Shown here: positions 8,963 through 16,428 of the stretch, piece after piece
How positions within the stretch are numbered: position 1 is the stretch's first letter
How the letters are laid out: each line of letters begins with the position of its first letter
DNA from: an uncultured Bacteroidota bacterium
GTDB lineage: Bacteria; Bacteroidota; Bacteroidia; Bacteroidales; P3
Assembly: GCA_902774395.1 (NCBI GenBank)
Contig: CACYIK010000011.1
Coordinates: 1-64,000 of the forward strand
Direction of reading: 5' to 3'
Length of the DNA stretch: 64,000 bases
Translations under genes and position numbers: made by a program
Notes under the pieces: model-generated
The model's input: the letters and a program-made list of their open reading frames with translations, nothing else
What the model was told of the DNA's origin: nothing
The model's database searches: none

Positions 8963-8994
8963 CAAAATTACGCATTTATTTTCGTTCTGCCAAA
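8963..8994 (-). promoter_or_regulatory. sodB promoter
   Basis: On the minus strand: TTTG (8994-8991), exactly 20 bp, TAATTTTG (8970-8963), followed by a leader of about 65 bases to the sodB ATG. Good consensus match. Confidence 0.75.
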
Positions 8995-9002
8995 TTTATA
9001 CT

Positions 9003-9034
9003 AAAAAAATAGGGCAGCCATCTCGCGGCCGCCC
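9003..9034 (-). terminator. intrinsic terminator after small lipoprotein genes
   Basis: On the minus strand GGGCGGCC and GGCTGCCC form an 8-bp stem (one G-U pair) followed by a run of seven T. Placed about 105 bases after the stop at 9141. Confidence 0.7.
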
Positions 9035-9140
9035 ATATAAAAATAGGGTTCTTCACTATATCTAATTTGATTCAGCGGTGTTGCCTCATCAAGTTCGGCA
9101 GGCATACCACAGTTCCCCTTCGGGGTGTATGAAAAACCTT

Positions 9141-9374
9141 TTATCGCGGGTTACATGGTGTGTGTTTCAGTTCTTCGACGAGTTCGTTGTTTTCCTCTTC
9201 GAGGCGTTCAACGTAAATCTTAAGGCTCGACAGCTCGAACTGGAGCGAGTCGTTAAGCCCTTCGAGCTGCTGTTTTTCAGACAGCAATGCGTCGTACTCC
9301 GCACGGGAGACAACAGAATTGTCGCAGGCAAGGCAAAGGAGCGCCAGGGGCAGGTATTTGACGAATCTTTTCAT
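9141..9374 (-). CDS. small lipoprotein/coiled-coil protein, unknown function
   Basis: 77 residues: MKRFVKYLPLALLCLACDNS is a lipoprotein signal peptide with a lipobox ending in Cys (LCLAC). The rest is a continuous heptad-patterned coiled coil (EYDALLSEKQQLEGLNDSL, then LKIYVERLEEENNELVEELK). The architecture recalls Lpp-like or cell-envelope spacer proteins, but no family is recognised. The frame is open far upstream (to 9761), but the initiating Met is set at 9374 by the signal peptide. Starts 4 bp after the stop of another small lipoprotein gene; both share the structured leader at 9610-9750. Confidence 0.7.
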   Translation of the reverse strand: MKRFVKYLPLALLCLACDNSVVSRAEYDALLSEKQQLEGLNDSLQFELSSLKIYVERLEEENNELVEELKHTPCNPR

Positions 9375-9378
9375 TGTG

Positions 9379-9588
9379 TCAGAAATATAGGGTGGTGTCG
9401 TCTTCCCATGCGGTGTCTTTCCATAGGCCATCGTCCGACTGCTTGTCCCAGAAGGTTTCGGGATTGCTGTCCGTCCAGATGGGGTGTTGGCCGAAGTTCT
9501 CGACAGGTTGTTTCTCTGCCGGCTTCTCGCAGGAGAGGAATAGCAGCAGGATTGTGGCAGCCGGGAGTGCGCCTTTCTTGAACACCAT
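9379..9588 (-). CDS. small lipoprotein, unknown function
   Basis: 69 residues: MVFKKGALPAATILLLFLSCEKP, a lipoprotein signal with lipobox LFLSC, followed by about 45 acidic and tryptophan-rich residues (FGQHPIWTDSNPETFWDK, LWKDTAWEDDTTLYF). No known domain. First gene of a two-gene transcript with the coiled-coil lipoprotein; both probably face the periplasm or cell surface. The leader upstream contains strong interlocked inverted repeats, suggesting regulated expression. Confidence 0.65.
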   Translation of the reverse strand: MVFKKGALPAATILLLFLSCEKPAEKQPVENFGQHPIWTDSNPETFWDKQSDDGLWKDTAWEDDTTLYF

Positions 9589-9850
9589 GGAATGATATTT
9601 TTTTGTATTAAAAAATCCGTGAAGCTTTCTTGTTGAAAGTCGAGGTTCCGGAAATTACCCATACCACAAACAAGAAAGCCCACGGATACCGTGAACGTCC
9701 TGCCCTCTTTAGTGGTATTTGTCTGAAATTTTCCGGATTCCGACTTTACTAAGACAAGCAAAAAACGCTTCTAATCTATTTGTTATTTGTTGTTATTTTT
9801 TTTCCTTACAGTTTGTATGTATTAATTGTTTCACGATGCAAAGATACTAA
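9589..9850 (-). promoter_or_regulatory. structured leader with interlocked inverted repeats (candidate attenuator)
   Basis: A -7-like box TATCTTTG lies at 9844-9837 on the minus strand. Downstream, arms at 9669-9687 and 9615-9634 form a long stem (about 18 pairs, one small internal loop) followed by six T on the minus strand, i.e. a terminator-like hairpin directly before the lipoprotein ATG at 9588. The loop of this hairpin (9636-9667) is in turn complementary to 9712-9747 (ATACCAC/GTGGTAT, CCGGAAA/TTTCCGG, AAAGTCG/CGACTTT). The two long helices are topologically interlocked, so both cannot easily form fully at once. Confidence 0.55.
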
Positions 9851-10010
9851 AAAATATCCAAATGCCGAGAAAAACATTTTACCTGTTAGGGCGGAGGTCT
9901 TGATTTGAGGGTGCTCATAAGCCTTTCTTGTCTGTGATTAGTAATTTCCGGTCACCCACTAAGTATGGGGAAAACGGAAATGTTACATGTATTTTTGCAA
10001 AAAACACACA
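9851..10010. other. intergenic DNA without recognisable content
   Basis: Part of a 487-bp gene-free stretch between the lipoprotein genes and the sigma-like gene. Apart from the leader (9589-9850) and the terminator (10011-10048) nothing specific was found here; it is AT-rich with no convincing open frame. Confidence 0.5.
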
Positions 10011-10048
10011 AAAAAATGGGGCAGCCATCCTGTGGCTGCCCCATTTTT
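10011..10048 (-). terminator. intrinsic terminator of the sigma-like gene
   Basis: Perfect 16-bp stem (AAAAATGGGGCAGCCA and its complement, loop of 5) at 10012-10048. It works in either direction; on the minus strand it follows the stop at 10076 with a T run. Its G/C core resembles the stem at 9012-9034. Confidence 0.9.
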
Positions 10049-10075
10049 GCTTTTTGTAGGCTGCGAATAAGTTTA

Positions 10076-10999
10076 TTAAACCACCAAGAAATGCGCTAGG
10101 CGTGTCCAGAAGGCAGAGATGGTAGGGACGAGAGAATAGGCGGCTTCTGACTCGTGGAGCCTCCGGCCTGTGGTCTCGTAATACTCTTGACGGAGATGCT
10201 TGACGGCGTCAGCCTGCTTCAGTTCGTTGATGGCGAGGACATAGTATTTCCCGATGGTGGGGTACAGGTGGGAGAAGTCGTCGTTGATATGCTGTGCCAT
10301 CTGGCGGTGCAGGTCGTCGAGCGGCAGCACGTCGTCTTGCAACAGGCAGGTGCGGAGGTACGAGAGTTTGCCTTTCAGGCGGTGGACGGTGACACGGTAG
10401 GCGATGTTGCTCATGCCGAGGGCGCGGGCCATCTCGTCGTTCGGCAGCGCCTGCTGCTTGTTGAGGAGGGAGAGCAGGGTACGGAGGAAGATGAAGCGGT
10501 CGCGGGGATAGAGTGTCTGGTGGGCATAGGCGATGAGGTTGGAGGCGACGGCGAGTTTGCGCTCGTCGGTCAACGGGGAACTCCCACCCCTCAGTCCTGC
10601 GGACAGCTCCCCTCGGGCAGGGGAGCAATCAGCATCGGGAGCGGCGAGGTTATCCCCAAGGTGCGAGATGAATTGTTTTTCTGCGTCGGCACGCACGGTG
10701 AGATAGTTGCGGAAGGTATTGAGTATCCAGGTCTCGAAGGACTCCTTCTTTCGGATGCGACGCAGCGACTGGTAGGGTGTCCGGCTCAGGCCACTCTTGC
10801 CCTCACGGAGATACAAGAAGAAGTCCTCCACCACATCCTCGAAGTCGTCCAGCAACTGATGATGATACACCTCATACCTCGCCTTCAGCTGCCGTAGCAG
10901 CCGCTGGCGCAGCAGGTAGTACATCGCCTCGTCGCCCCGTTCGCCGCCCTCGAGAATGATGTCGACGAAGTCGGGGATATCCAGTCTCTCAAACTTCAT
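10076..10999 (-). CDS. sigma-70-like RNA polymerase sigma factor (atypical)
   Basis: 307 residues. The region DDFEDVVEDFFLYLRE, then KESFETWILNTFRNYL, has the pattern of sigma region 2 (core binding and -10 recognition); QALPNDEMARALGMSNIAYRVTVHRLKGKLSYLR is a region-4-like helix-turn-helix. Between the two lies DADCSPARGELSAGLRGGSS, encoded by a GC-rich direct/inverted repeat tract (10572-10626) of the dispersed class. The C-terminal 100 residues are not recognised. Likely a divergent ECF-type sigma or related regulator. It overlaps the TfoX-like gene by 4 bp (ATGA), so the two are translationally coupled. Confidence 0.7.
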   Translation of the reverse strand: MKFERLDIPDFVDIILEGGERGDEAMYYLLRQRLLRQLKARYEVYHHQLLDDFEDVVEDFFLYLREGKSGLSRTPYQSLRRIRKKESFETWILNTFRNYLTVRADAEKQFISHLGDNLAAPDADCSPARGELSAGLRGGSSPLTDERKLAVASNLIAYAHQTLYPRDRFIFLRTLLSLLNKQQALPNDEMARALGMSNIAYRVTVHRLKGKLSYLRTCLLQDDVLPLDDLHRQMAQHINDDFSHLYPTIGKYYVLAINELKQADAVKHLRQEYYETTGRRLHESEAAYSLVPTISAFWTRLAHFLVV

Positions 11000-11319
11000 T
11001 TCTTGCTCTTTTTAGGTTTCGGCGCGGGTAGCTCGGTACAGGTGGCACGCACCAGGGCCGAGAGGTAGTCATGGTTGTCGACATCCTCGATGTAGAAATA
11101 GGGCTTCGCGCCGTCGTAAGGTGGACGCAGGTCTTCGCTGCGGAGCAGTTTACGGCCTGCCTCGGTGGGCTTCAGGTAGAAGCCGTTGTCGCAGATGAGA
11201 CCGAATATCTTGCCATTACAGTAGATGCCATAGTCGCCAAACATCTTCTTCGCCTCAATATTGCCCGCACCACTGCATTGGTCGGCGATGTACTGTACAA
11301 AATCAGGATTGCTTGCCAT
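10996..11319 (-). CDS. TfoX/Sxy family N-terminal domain protein
   Basis: 107 residues. MASNPDFVQYIADQ, IEAKKMFGDYGIYCNGKIFGLICDNGFYLKPTEAGRKLL and PPYDGAKPYFYIEDVD match the TfoX N-terminal domain, named after the competence regulator of Haemophilus/Vibrio. Stand-alone members are common in Bacteroidota with unknown role. C-terminal Lys/Pro tail (PAPKPKKSKK). Its 3' end overlaps the following sigma-like gene by 4 bp. Confidence 0.85.
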   Translation of the reverse strand: MASNPDFVQYIADQCSGAGNIEAKKMFGDYGIYCNGKIFGLICDNGFYLKPTEAGRKLLRSEDLRPPYDGAKPYFYIEDVDNHDYLSALVRATCTELPAPKPKKSKK

Positions 11320-11325
11320 GATGAT

Positions 11326-11458
11326 AGGGTTTAAAAGGTTTGAGGGTTTGAAAGGTTTAAGGGTTTTGAAAGGTTTAAGAGATTAAAAGATTAAAAGATT
11401 AAAAGGTTAAAAGGTTAAAAGGGTTTGAAAGGTTTAAGGGTTTAAAAGATTTAAGGGT
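11326..11458. repeat. short degenerate repeat tract (TTAAAAGG/TTTGAAAGG unit)
   Basis: About 130 bp of octamer- to decamer-like units (GGTTTGAAAGGTTTAAGGG, AGATTAAAAGATTAAAAGG) filling the space between the ogt stop and the TfoX-like start. The same family reappears in the tsf-rpsB intergenic region at 46165-46270. Confidence 0.85.
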
Positions 11459-11955
11459 TAAAGATCTTTGTTTTCTAACATTAGCAACTGACGTTTGATT
11501 TCGAGGCCGTAGGCATATCCTGTCAGCGTGCCGTCGGCGCCGATGATACGGTGACAGGGGATGATGATGGCGATGGGGTTCCTGCCCACAGCATTGCCCA
11601 CCGCTTGAGCCGACTTGCAGCCGATACGACGAGCTATCTCACCATACGTCACTGTTTCTCCATACGGTATAGACAATAGTTCGTCCCACACGCGTCGCTG
11701 GAACAGGGTGCCAAGGGGTGCCACCTGTGGGGTGAATGTGGGTTCCTTTCCGCTGAAGTAGCAGTCGAGCCAACGGCGAGTCTCTTCCAATACAGGAACG
11801 GGTTGAGAAGTTGAATTTATTACGTGTCTATTCGAGCAATTCGTGTTCGTTTCCCTGATTGGGGCGTCGGAGAAGCGCAACTCCTTCAGCGACTCACCGT
11901 CGCAGGTCAGCGTCAATATCCCGAGGGGCGAATCGTATTGCGCCTGATAGGTCAT
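11458..11955 (-). CDS. ogt: methylated-DNA-[protein]-cysteine S-methyltransferase
   Basis: 165 residues from ATG at 11955. Suicide repair enzyme that moves O6-alkyl groups from guanine to its own cysteine. The active site is complete (IIIPCHRIIGADG), preceded by the helix-turn-helix (YGEIARRIGCKSAQAVGNAVGRNP) and the usual WDELLSIPYGETVTYG. The N-terminal linker RETNTNCSNRHVINSTSQPV is encoded by a short repeat-like tract and is not conserved in the family. Its start overlaps the upstream cupin gene stop by 4 bp. Confidence 0.93.
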   Translation of the reverse strand: MTYQAQYDSPLGILTLTCDGESLKELRFSDAPIRETNTNCSNRHVINSTSQPVPVLEETRRWLDCYFSGKEPTFTPQVAPLGTLFQRRVWDELLSIPYGETVTYGEIARRIGCKSAQAVGNAVGRNPIAIIIPCHRIIGADGTLTGYAYGLEIKRQLLMLENKDL

Positions 11956-12293
11956 ATGGATATTTGTTCCGGAACGATGGCGAAGAAAGTCAGCGGCTCG
12001 GTGGCGCTGGCGTTGATGAGGGAATGGCTGTGGCCCTTGGGACAGTAGTGACACTGTCCGGGGACGAGGCGCTCCTCACCATCGTCATATAGGCATCGGG
12101 CCTCGCCACTGAGGATGTAGATGATCTCGCTGTTGGTCTCGTGACTGTGGAGGCCGATGGAGCAGCCGGGGTCGAGGCGTCCGCGCATAATCTTGTTCTG
12201 CCCGTCGTTGTAGGTGCGGAACATCGTGTCGCCCACACCGCCCTTGAACTGCGGGTTGGCGATCTCTTGAATCTCGTTGAAATCTATTTTCAT
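11952..12293 (-). CDS. cupin domain-containing protein
   Basis: 113 residues. Single cupin barrel with both motifs: GCSIGLHSHETNSEIIYILSGEARC (G-x5-HxH-x3,4-E) and GQCHYCPKGHSHSL (G-x5-PxG-x2-H). Metal ligands H-x-H, E and H are all present. Small cupins of this kind bind sugars or act as isomerases or sensors; the substrate is not deducible. Translationally coupled to ogt through a 4-bp overlap. Confidence 0.85.
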   Translation of the reverse strand: MKIDFNEIQEIANPQFKGGVGDTMFRTYNDGQNKIMRGRLDPGCSIGLHSHETNSEIIYILSGEARCLYDDGEERLVPGQCHYCPKGHSHSLINASATEPLTFFAIVPEQISI

Positions 12294-12299
12294 GTCGGT

Positions 12300-12428
12300 A
12301 TATCTTTTTCTTTATTTTCCTGCCTTCGGCGAGATCTTGTTGATCTTGTAGAAGTCCCGCTTCGCGTAATCCATAAATCCAATAAAAATACTGGATTTAC
12401 AAGATTTCTGCTGCGTCAGCGGCTAGGC
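12300..12428. repeat. intergenic tract of the GGCGAGATCTTGTAGATCT family
   Basis: Between carbonic anhydrase and cupin genes. Contains CCTGCCTTCGGCGAGATCTTG and AAATCCAATAAAAATACTGG, a partly palindromic repeat that recurs in diverged form at 41795-41825, 61330-61380 and 61895-61960. No gene is seen. Confidence 0.55.
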
Positions 12429-12432
12429 GTTA

Positions 12433-12975
12433 TTATTTGATTTCCTGAAGGAGGCCGGTTTCGCTGTCGATGATGAAGCCGCGGACCTCGATGTCTTTGG
12501 GTACGAGGGGGTGGGTGCGGATGGTCTCGACGGTGCGGCGCACGGACTCGGGGGTGTCCTTAAAGCCTTCGAGCCAGTGGTTAAGGTCGACGCCGCACTT
12601 GCGGATGGTGTCGAGCGTCTCTTCCGTCACGCCACGGGCAAGCATCTCGTCGTGGAAGTGGTGGTAGCTCATGTGGCAGGCGCCGCAGTGCGAGTGTGCC
12701 ACCACCATCACGTGCTTCACGCCCAGCTCGTAGATGGCCACGATGAGGCTGCGCATCGCCGAGTCGAAGGCCGAGATGACCAGCCCTCTGGCGTTCTTGA
12801 TGATTTTGGCGTCGCCATTCTTCAGCCCCAGTGCCGCCGGCAGCAGTTCGGTGAGGCGGGTGTCCATGCACGACAGCACCGCCAGTTTCTTGTCGGGGTA
12901 CTTGTCGGTGCGGTACTGCTCGTAGCCCTTCGAGGCCACAAACTCGCGGTTATACTGTACGATTTGGTCTATCAT
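12433..12975 (-). CDS. beta-class carbonic anhydrase
   Basis: 180 residues. Zinc ligands and catalytic dyad are in canonical positions: C36-x-D38-x-R40 (LSCMDTRL), then H94 and C97 (VVAHSHCGAC). The enzyme interconverts CO2 and bicarbonate in the cytoplasm, supplying bicarbonate for carboxylations in a CO2-fixing anaerobe. Complete, compact type (about 180 aa) typical of gut Bacteroidales and Clostridia. A -7-like box TATCTTTG is present at 13003-12996 on the minus strand, but a TTTG at proper distance is not clear. Confidence 0.9.
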   Translation of the reverse strand: MIDQIVQYNREFVASKGYEQYRTDKYPDKKLAVLSCMDTRLTELLPAALGLKNGDAKIIKNARGLVISAFDSAMRSLIVAIYELGVKHVMVVAHSHCGACHMSYHHFHDEMLARGVTEETLDTIRKCGVDLNHWLEGFKDTPESVRRTVETIRTHPLVPKDIEVRGFIIDSETGLLQEIK

Positions 12976-13042
12976 AATGAGCCTGTTTTAAAGTGCAAAG
13001 ATACAAATTATCTGGCAAATACAATGAAGTATTTCGGAAAAT

Positions 13043-13360
13043 TTACTGCAAAGGAAGAAAGAGGTAAATGGCGATAGCTATCTGCACGAGCAGGATGGCG
13101 GGTACCCCGTAGCGGAACTTCTTGTGGAGGGTTTTGTGGCGGAAGAGGTACATAGCCAGCAATGCCGCAGGAGAGCCGCCAAGGGCGGCGAGGAGGAGCA
13201 TTGAGGCCTCGGGGATGCGACGGGAAAGGTTGTCGTTGCGGCGGGCTTTACCACCACTCTTACGGCCATTGCGGACGGCCTTCCATTTGTCGAGACCATA
13301 GGCGAGGAACGTCAGCAGGTTGACCAAAAGGAGATAGTATAGCAGGAGGTGGTGAGGCAT
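13043..13360 (-). CDS. DUF1294 family membrane protein
   Basis: 105 residues with an N-terminal hydrophobic helix (LLLYYLLLVNLLTFLAYGLDKWKA), the family motif RRIPEASMLLLAALGGSPAALLAMYLFRHKTLHKKF, and a C-terminal membrane helix (GVPAILLVQIAIAIYLFL). DUF1294 proteins are small inner-membrane proteins of unknown function, sometimes fused to cold-shock domains; no cold-shock domain is present here. Confidence 0.85.
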   Translation of the reverse strand: MPHHLLLYYLLLVNLLTFLAYGLDKWKAVRNGRKSGGKARRNDNLSRRIPEASMLLLAALGGSPAALLAMYLFRHKTLHKKFRYGVPAILLVQIAIAIYLFLPLQ

Positions 13361-13399
13361 AAATGATTGCTTGATTGCGTGAATGTTTGATTGCTGGAA

Positions 13400-15832
13400 T
13401 TAAAGGCCTCTGGTTTTACGTGGGGCAGAAGATATCACAGAACTTCGCGATCGAACGCTATGATTGCTTGATTGTTTGACTGCGTGATTGCTTGAGTTGG
13501 ATGATTTCTTTTTGGCCGTTGTGGTCGCGGGTTTGCTGCCGTTGGGTTTGTTGGGGGAGACCTTTGTTGTGGGCTCTTCGTTTTCCTTTTTCATTTTTTC
13601 TTTTTCATTTTCCTGCGGATAGTCCGTTGGCGTATAGCCTCCTCGGGTCTGCTTGTAGCCCGTCATCTTGTTCACACGGCTGATGCGCGAGGAGAGGTTG
13701 TGGCCGCCGGTGGTGAGCATGTCGTTGAAGGTGACGATGAGCGACGAGGTCTTCATATAGCGGCCAGCATTGCCTTTCAGGTTGGCAGCATACCAGTTCT
13801 TCACATTGCCGAGGTCCATGCCTATCAAGTCGAGGTTATTCTTGCCCACCTCGCGCATCAGCTGGTTGACTTTGCGGGCACGAAGGTAGGTGTTGTAACT
13901 CTCGCGGTCGCGGATGGTCACCCCGCGGGGGTAGGAGAGGTAGCGCGCCAGCTGCTTGAACTGCTCTGCAGAAAGACCATTCAGCATGCCCTTCACCTCG
14001 TTGATGCTGCGGCTGATGCCCGCTTTCGTGTCGCGGTGCACATTCTGATAGATGTGGTCTCGGTTCTCGTCGGTGTAGGAGAAGTTGTGCTGCTGCTCAT
14101 TCTCCCGCAGCTGCTTGTCGACTTGCTCTTTCTGGTAGCTCTTAAAGCTGCGTTGCGAAAGGCTGTCGGCCAGCAGGGCTATCTCCTCGCCGCTGAGGCC
14201 GCGAAGCTTATTTAGCAGCTCTGTCGTGGGTTTGTAGAGCAGGAAGGGCTTGTTCTTGGGGAAGGAAGGGTGGGTGTTGCCGGAATAGCTGATGTTGTTG
14301 TCGATGAAGAGCTGGTAGAGGGCGGTGTACTGCACTACGCGGGCGAGGTCGGTGCAGCCGAGGGTGGCGAAATAGTGGTAGGCTTGTGCCTCGTAGCGGT
14401 AGCCTATCGACTGACTCCGCTCCTGCGAGTTGAAATAGCTCACGGGCAGCGAGCCAGTACGCCCCAACGTATAAATAGTATAACCGTCGCAATCTATAGC
14501 GTACATCGCGCCGGCGGTGTTCCAGTTGTAGACGAGTTCGCTCAACCCCAGCTTACGGAAGAGCGGCCGGTCGAAGGGGTAGTAACCCGGCTCGGGGTAG
14601 CGGTAGTAACTTTCCTGGATGGTGCCGTGTTCCGACCAATCCTTGAGCAGTACGTCGGTGATGGTCATCAGGTCGCCGAACTCGGTGTTCTCCAGTTCTC
14701 GGCTGAGGTAGGTGGGACACCAGTCGCGTCCATTCACCATCTTGCCCGCCATCAGGTCGTTGATGTCCAAGCTCTGCGACAGCTCTTTCTCGGTGGTGGA
14801 AGCCAGCAGGAGGATGCTCTCCACCTGCAGCGGCGGCAACTCGTGGAGCGGCGACTGTCGCTCGCGGCCGATGATGACCAGCGTGCTACTGTCGGCAAGG
14901 GCGCCGAGGATGAGGTCGGCATCCAGCGTGAACTGGCGGATGGATTGCTTGATTGTTTGATTGTTTGATTGCTTGAGTGTGTCGGCGAGGTCCGCGTTTT
15001 TGGCTAGTGCCCATGCCACGAAGCCAGGCTCCTGGCTGAAGAAGACGCCGCGCGCCTTCTGTGCGAAGAGGTCTGGTACGGTCAGCACTTTCTTGCCGTC
15101 CCCCGGCTTTACCCCCTTCCCCTTTGGGGACTCCCCCTTGAAAGGGGAAGAAACTGCTGTCAGCCGTTTGACAGCTGACTGAGGGGTGTTGTCAGGACAT
15201 ATAAACCCTTCGCCCTCCTCCATGAACCACGTGTTGAACTCTTCCAGCGTGATTTGGTAATCCAGATTCGTGTTATTTGTGCCATTCGTGTTCGCCCTAA
15301 CAAAATATTCGCGTCCGTGTTCTGCCGGCAGAGGCATCACTGTGGGCTTGTAGTCGCTGAAGAAAAGCTCGCGGTTCAGCCGTCGTATCAGGTTGTCGCA
15401 GTTCTCCTGCGTGGCGTTGCCGAGGAGAATGACCACGTCGGTTACATAGCCGTCGTAGCCGATGGGGTGACGGCGTATCTCCGTCTTGTGTGTGAACTTG
15501 GCGAAGATGGGCGCGATGGAATCTGTCTCGAAATGCGGCGGGATGTCGGAGAGCAGGATCATGCGGCTGCTGTCGGCAAACGACGCCATGCCGATGGTCT
15601 GGTAGTGGAAGCGGAATTTCTTGCGGAAGTCCTTGTAGATGGAGTCCGCCGCCGCTGCCGCCTCCGTGCCCGCAATCTCCACATTCTGGTTGGGGATATA
15701 CTCGTAATCGAACAGCCTCGCACTCTCCCGTTTCACGCTCTCTCCTATCGACGTCCGCGGCAGGATGAATAATACAGCAATTGTGATTGAAACAATCACT
15801 GCCGACCATAGTATAAGCCGCTTGCTGTTCAT
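13400..15832 (-). CDS. hypothetical membrane-anchored protein carrying several in-frame repeat tracts
   Basis: 810 residues, not recognised. One N-terminal membrane helix (LILWSAVIVSITIAVLFILP) suggests a periplasm-facing anchored protein. The body contains ordinary globular sequence (for example YNWNTAGAMYAIDCDGYTIY). At least five low-complexity inserts coincide with dispersed repeat tracts in the DNA: ANTNGTNNTNLDY (15262-15300), VSSPFKGESPKGKGVKPGDG (15095-15185), LKQSNNQTIKQSIRQF (14938-14985), KEKMKKENEE (13578-13618) and KKSSNSSNHAVKQSSNHS (13441-13500). No inserted tract breaks the frame. The stop overlaps nothing downstream; the start overlaps the glycosylase stop by 4 bp. Confidence 0.75.
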   Translation of the reverse strand: MNSKRLILWSAVIVSITIAVLFILPRTSIGESVKRESARLFDYEYIPNQNVEIAGTEAAAAADSIYKDFRKKFRFHYQTIGMASFADSSRMILLSDIPPHFETDSIAPIFAKFTHKTEIRRHPIGYDGYVTDVVILLGNATQENCDNLIRRLNRELFFSDYKPTVMPLPAEHGREYFVRANTNGTNNTNLDYQITLEEFNTWFMEEGEGFICPDNTPQSAVKRLTAVSSPFKGESPKGKGVKPGDGKKVLTVPDLFAQKARGVFFSQEPGFVAWALAKNADLADTLKQSNNQTIKQSIRQFTLDADLILGALADSSTLVIIGRERQSPLHELPPLQVESILLLASTTEKELSQSLDINDLMAGKMVNGRDWCPTYLSRELENTEFGDLMTITDVLLKDWSEHGTIQESYYRYPEPGYYPFDRPLFRKLGLSELVYNWNTAGAMYAIDCDGYTIYTLGRTGSLPVSYFNSQERSQSIGYRYEAQAYHYFATLGCTDLARVVQYTALYQLFIDNNISYSGNTHPSFPKNKPFLLYKPTTELLNKLRGLSGEEIALLADSLSQRSFKSYQKEQVDKQLRENEQQHNFSYTDENRDHIYQNVHRDTKAGISRSINEVKGMLNGLSAEQFKQLARYLSYPRGVTIRDRESYNTYLRARKVNQLMREVGKNNLDLIGMDLGNVKNWYAANLKGNAGRYMKTSSLIVTFNDMLTTGGHNLSSRISRVNKMTGYKQTRGGYTPTDYPQENEKEKMKKENEEPTTKVSPNKPNGSKPATTTAKKKSSNSSNHAVKQSSNHSVRSRSSVISSAPRKTRGL

Positions 15833-16416
15833 AAGATGCCGCTTGTTTTCATCATTTCACGGTAGTAGGCGGCTTTCTCGTCCAGTTTCATGGGGTAGGC
15901 GCGGGAGGAGGAGGGCATGCGCCAGAGACGCATCGAGCGGCCAGCGAGGGTGAACTCGTTGTAAGAGCCCATCGTGGGGACGGGGACGCCATAATCCTCC
16001 GTCAGGACCGAAAAACTCTTCTGGCCGGTGCAGACGATATCATGGCATAGCGGTATCTTTGAGAGCAGCGCTGGGATATCGGTTTTCTCGACAATCTCGA
16101 GGTCTTTGTCGGAGGCGTTGCCGCTCAACCGGCGCACGGCACAGGCGGTGTCAAATATCGCTATTCCGCGCTCTTCCAGCAAGGCCTTGATGTCCTCCAT
16201 ACGGAAGGTCTTATGCTCCGCATCCACCAATCGTTGCGAGTCGCCGTAGAACACCAAGCCGAATATCTCCCACATCATATTGGTGCGGTTGGGGTAGAAG
16301 AAATCCATGCACCAGCGTTTCCTCGGCGGCGGGAAGCTGCCGAGCATCAGCAGCCGCGCGTTGGACGGCAGGAAAGGCTGCAGGGGGTGGCGTTCTATCT
16401 CGGGTAGGCCCATCAT
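15829..16416 (-). CDS. uracil-DNA glycosylase family protein
   Basis: 195 residues. ARLLMLGSFPPPRKRWCMDFFYPNRTNMMWEIFGLVFY contains the GSxP-type active-site loop of the uracil-DNA glycosylase superfamily, and MGSYNEF/LWRMPSSSRAYP corresponds to the second, DNA-intercalating motif. Members of this subgroup are annotated as mismatch or deoxyinosine glycosylases. Base-excision repair of deaminated bases is the inferred role; exact base specificity is uncertain. The stop overlaps the start of the 810-residue gene by 4 bp. Confidence 0.75.
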   Translation of the reverse strand: MMGLPEIERHPLQPFLPSNARLLMLGSFPPPRKRWCMDFFYPNRTNMMWEIFGLVFYGDSQRLVDAEHKTFRMEDIKALLEERGIAIFDTACAVRRLSGNASDKDLEIVEKTDIPALLSKIPLCHDIVCTGQKSFSVLTEDYGVPVPTMGSYNEFTLAGRSMRLWRMPSSSRAYPMKLDEKAAYYREMMKTSGIL

Positions 16417-16428
16417 AGATGCTGTGGC

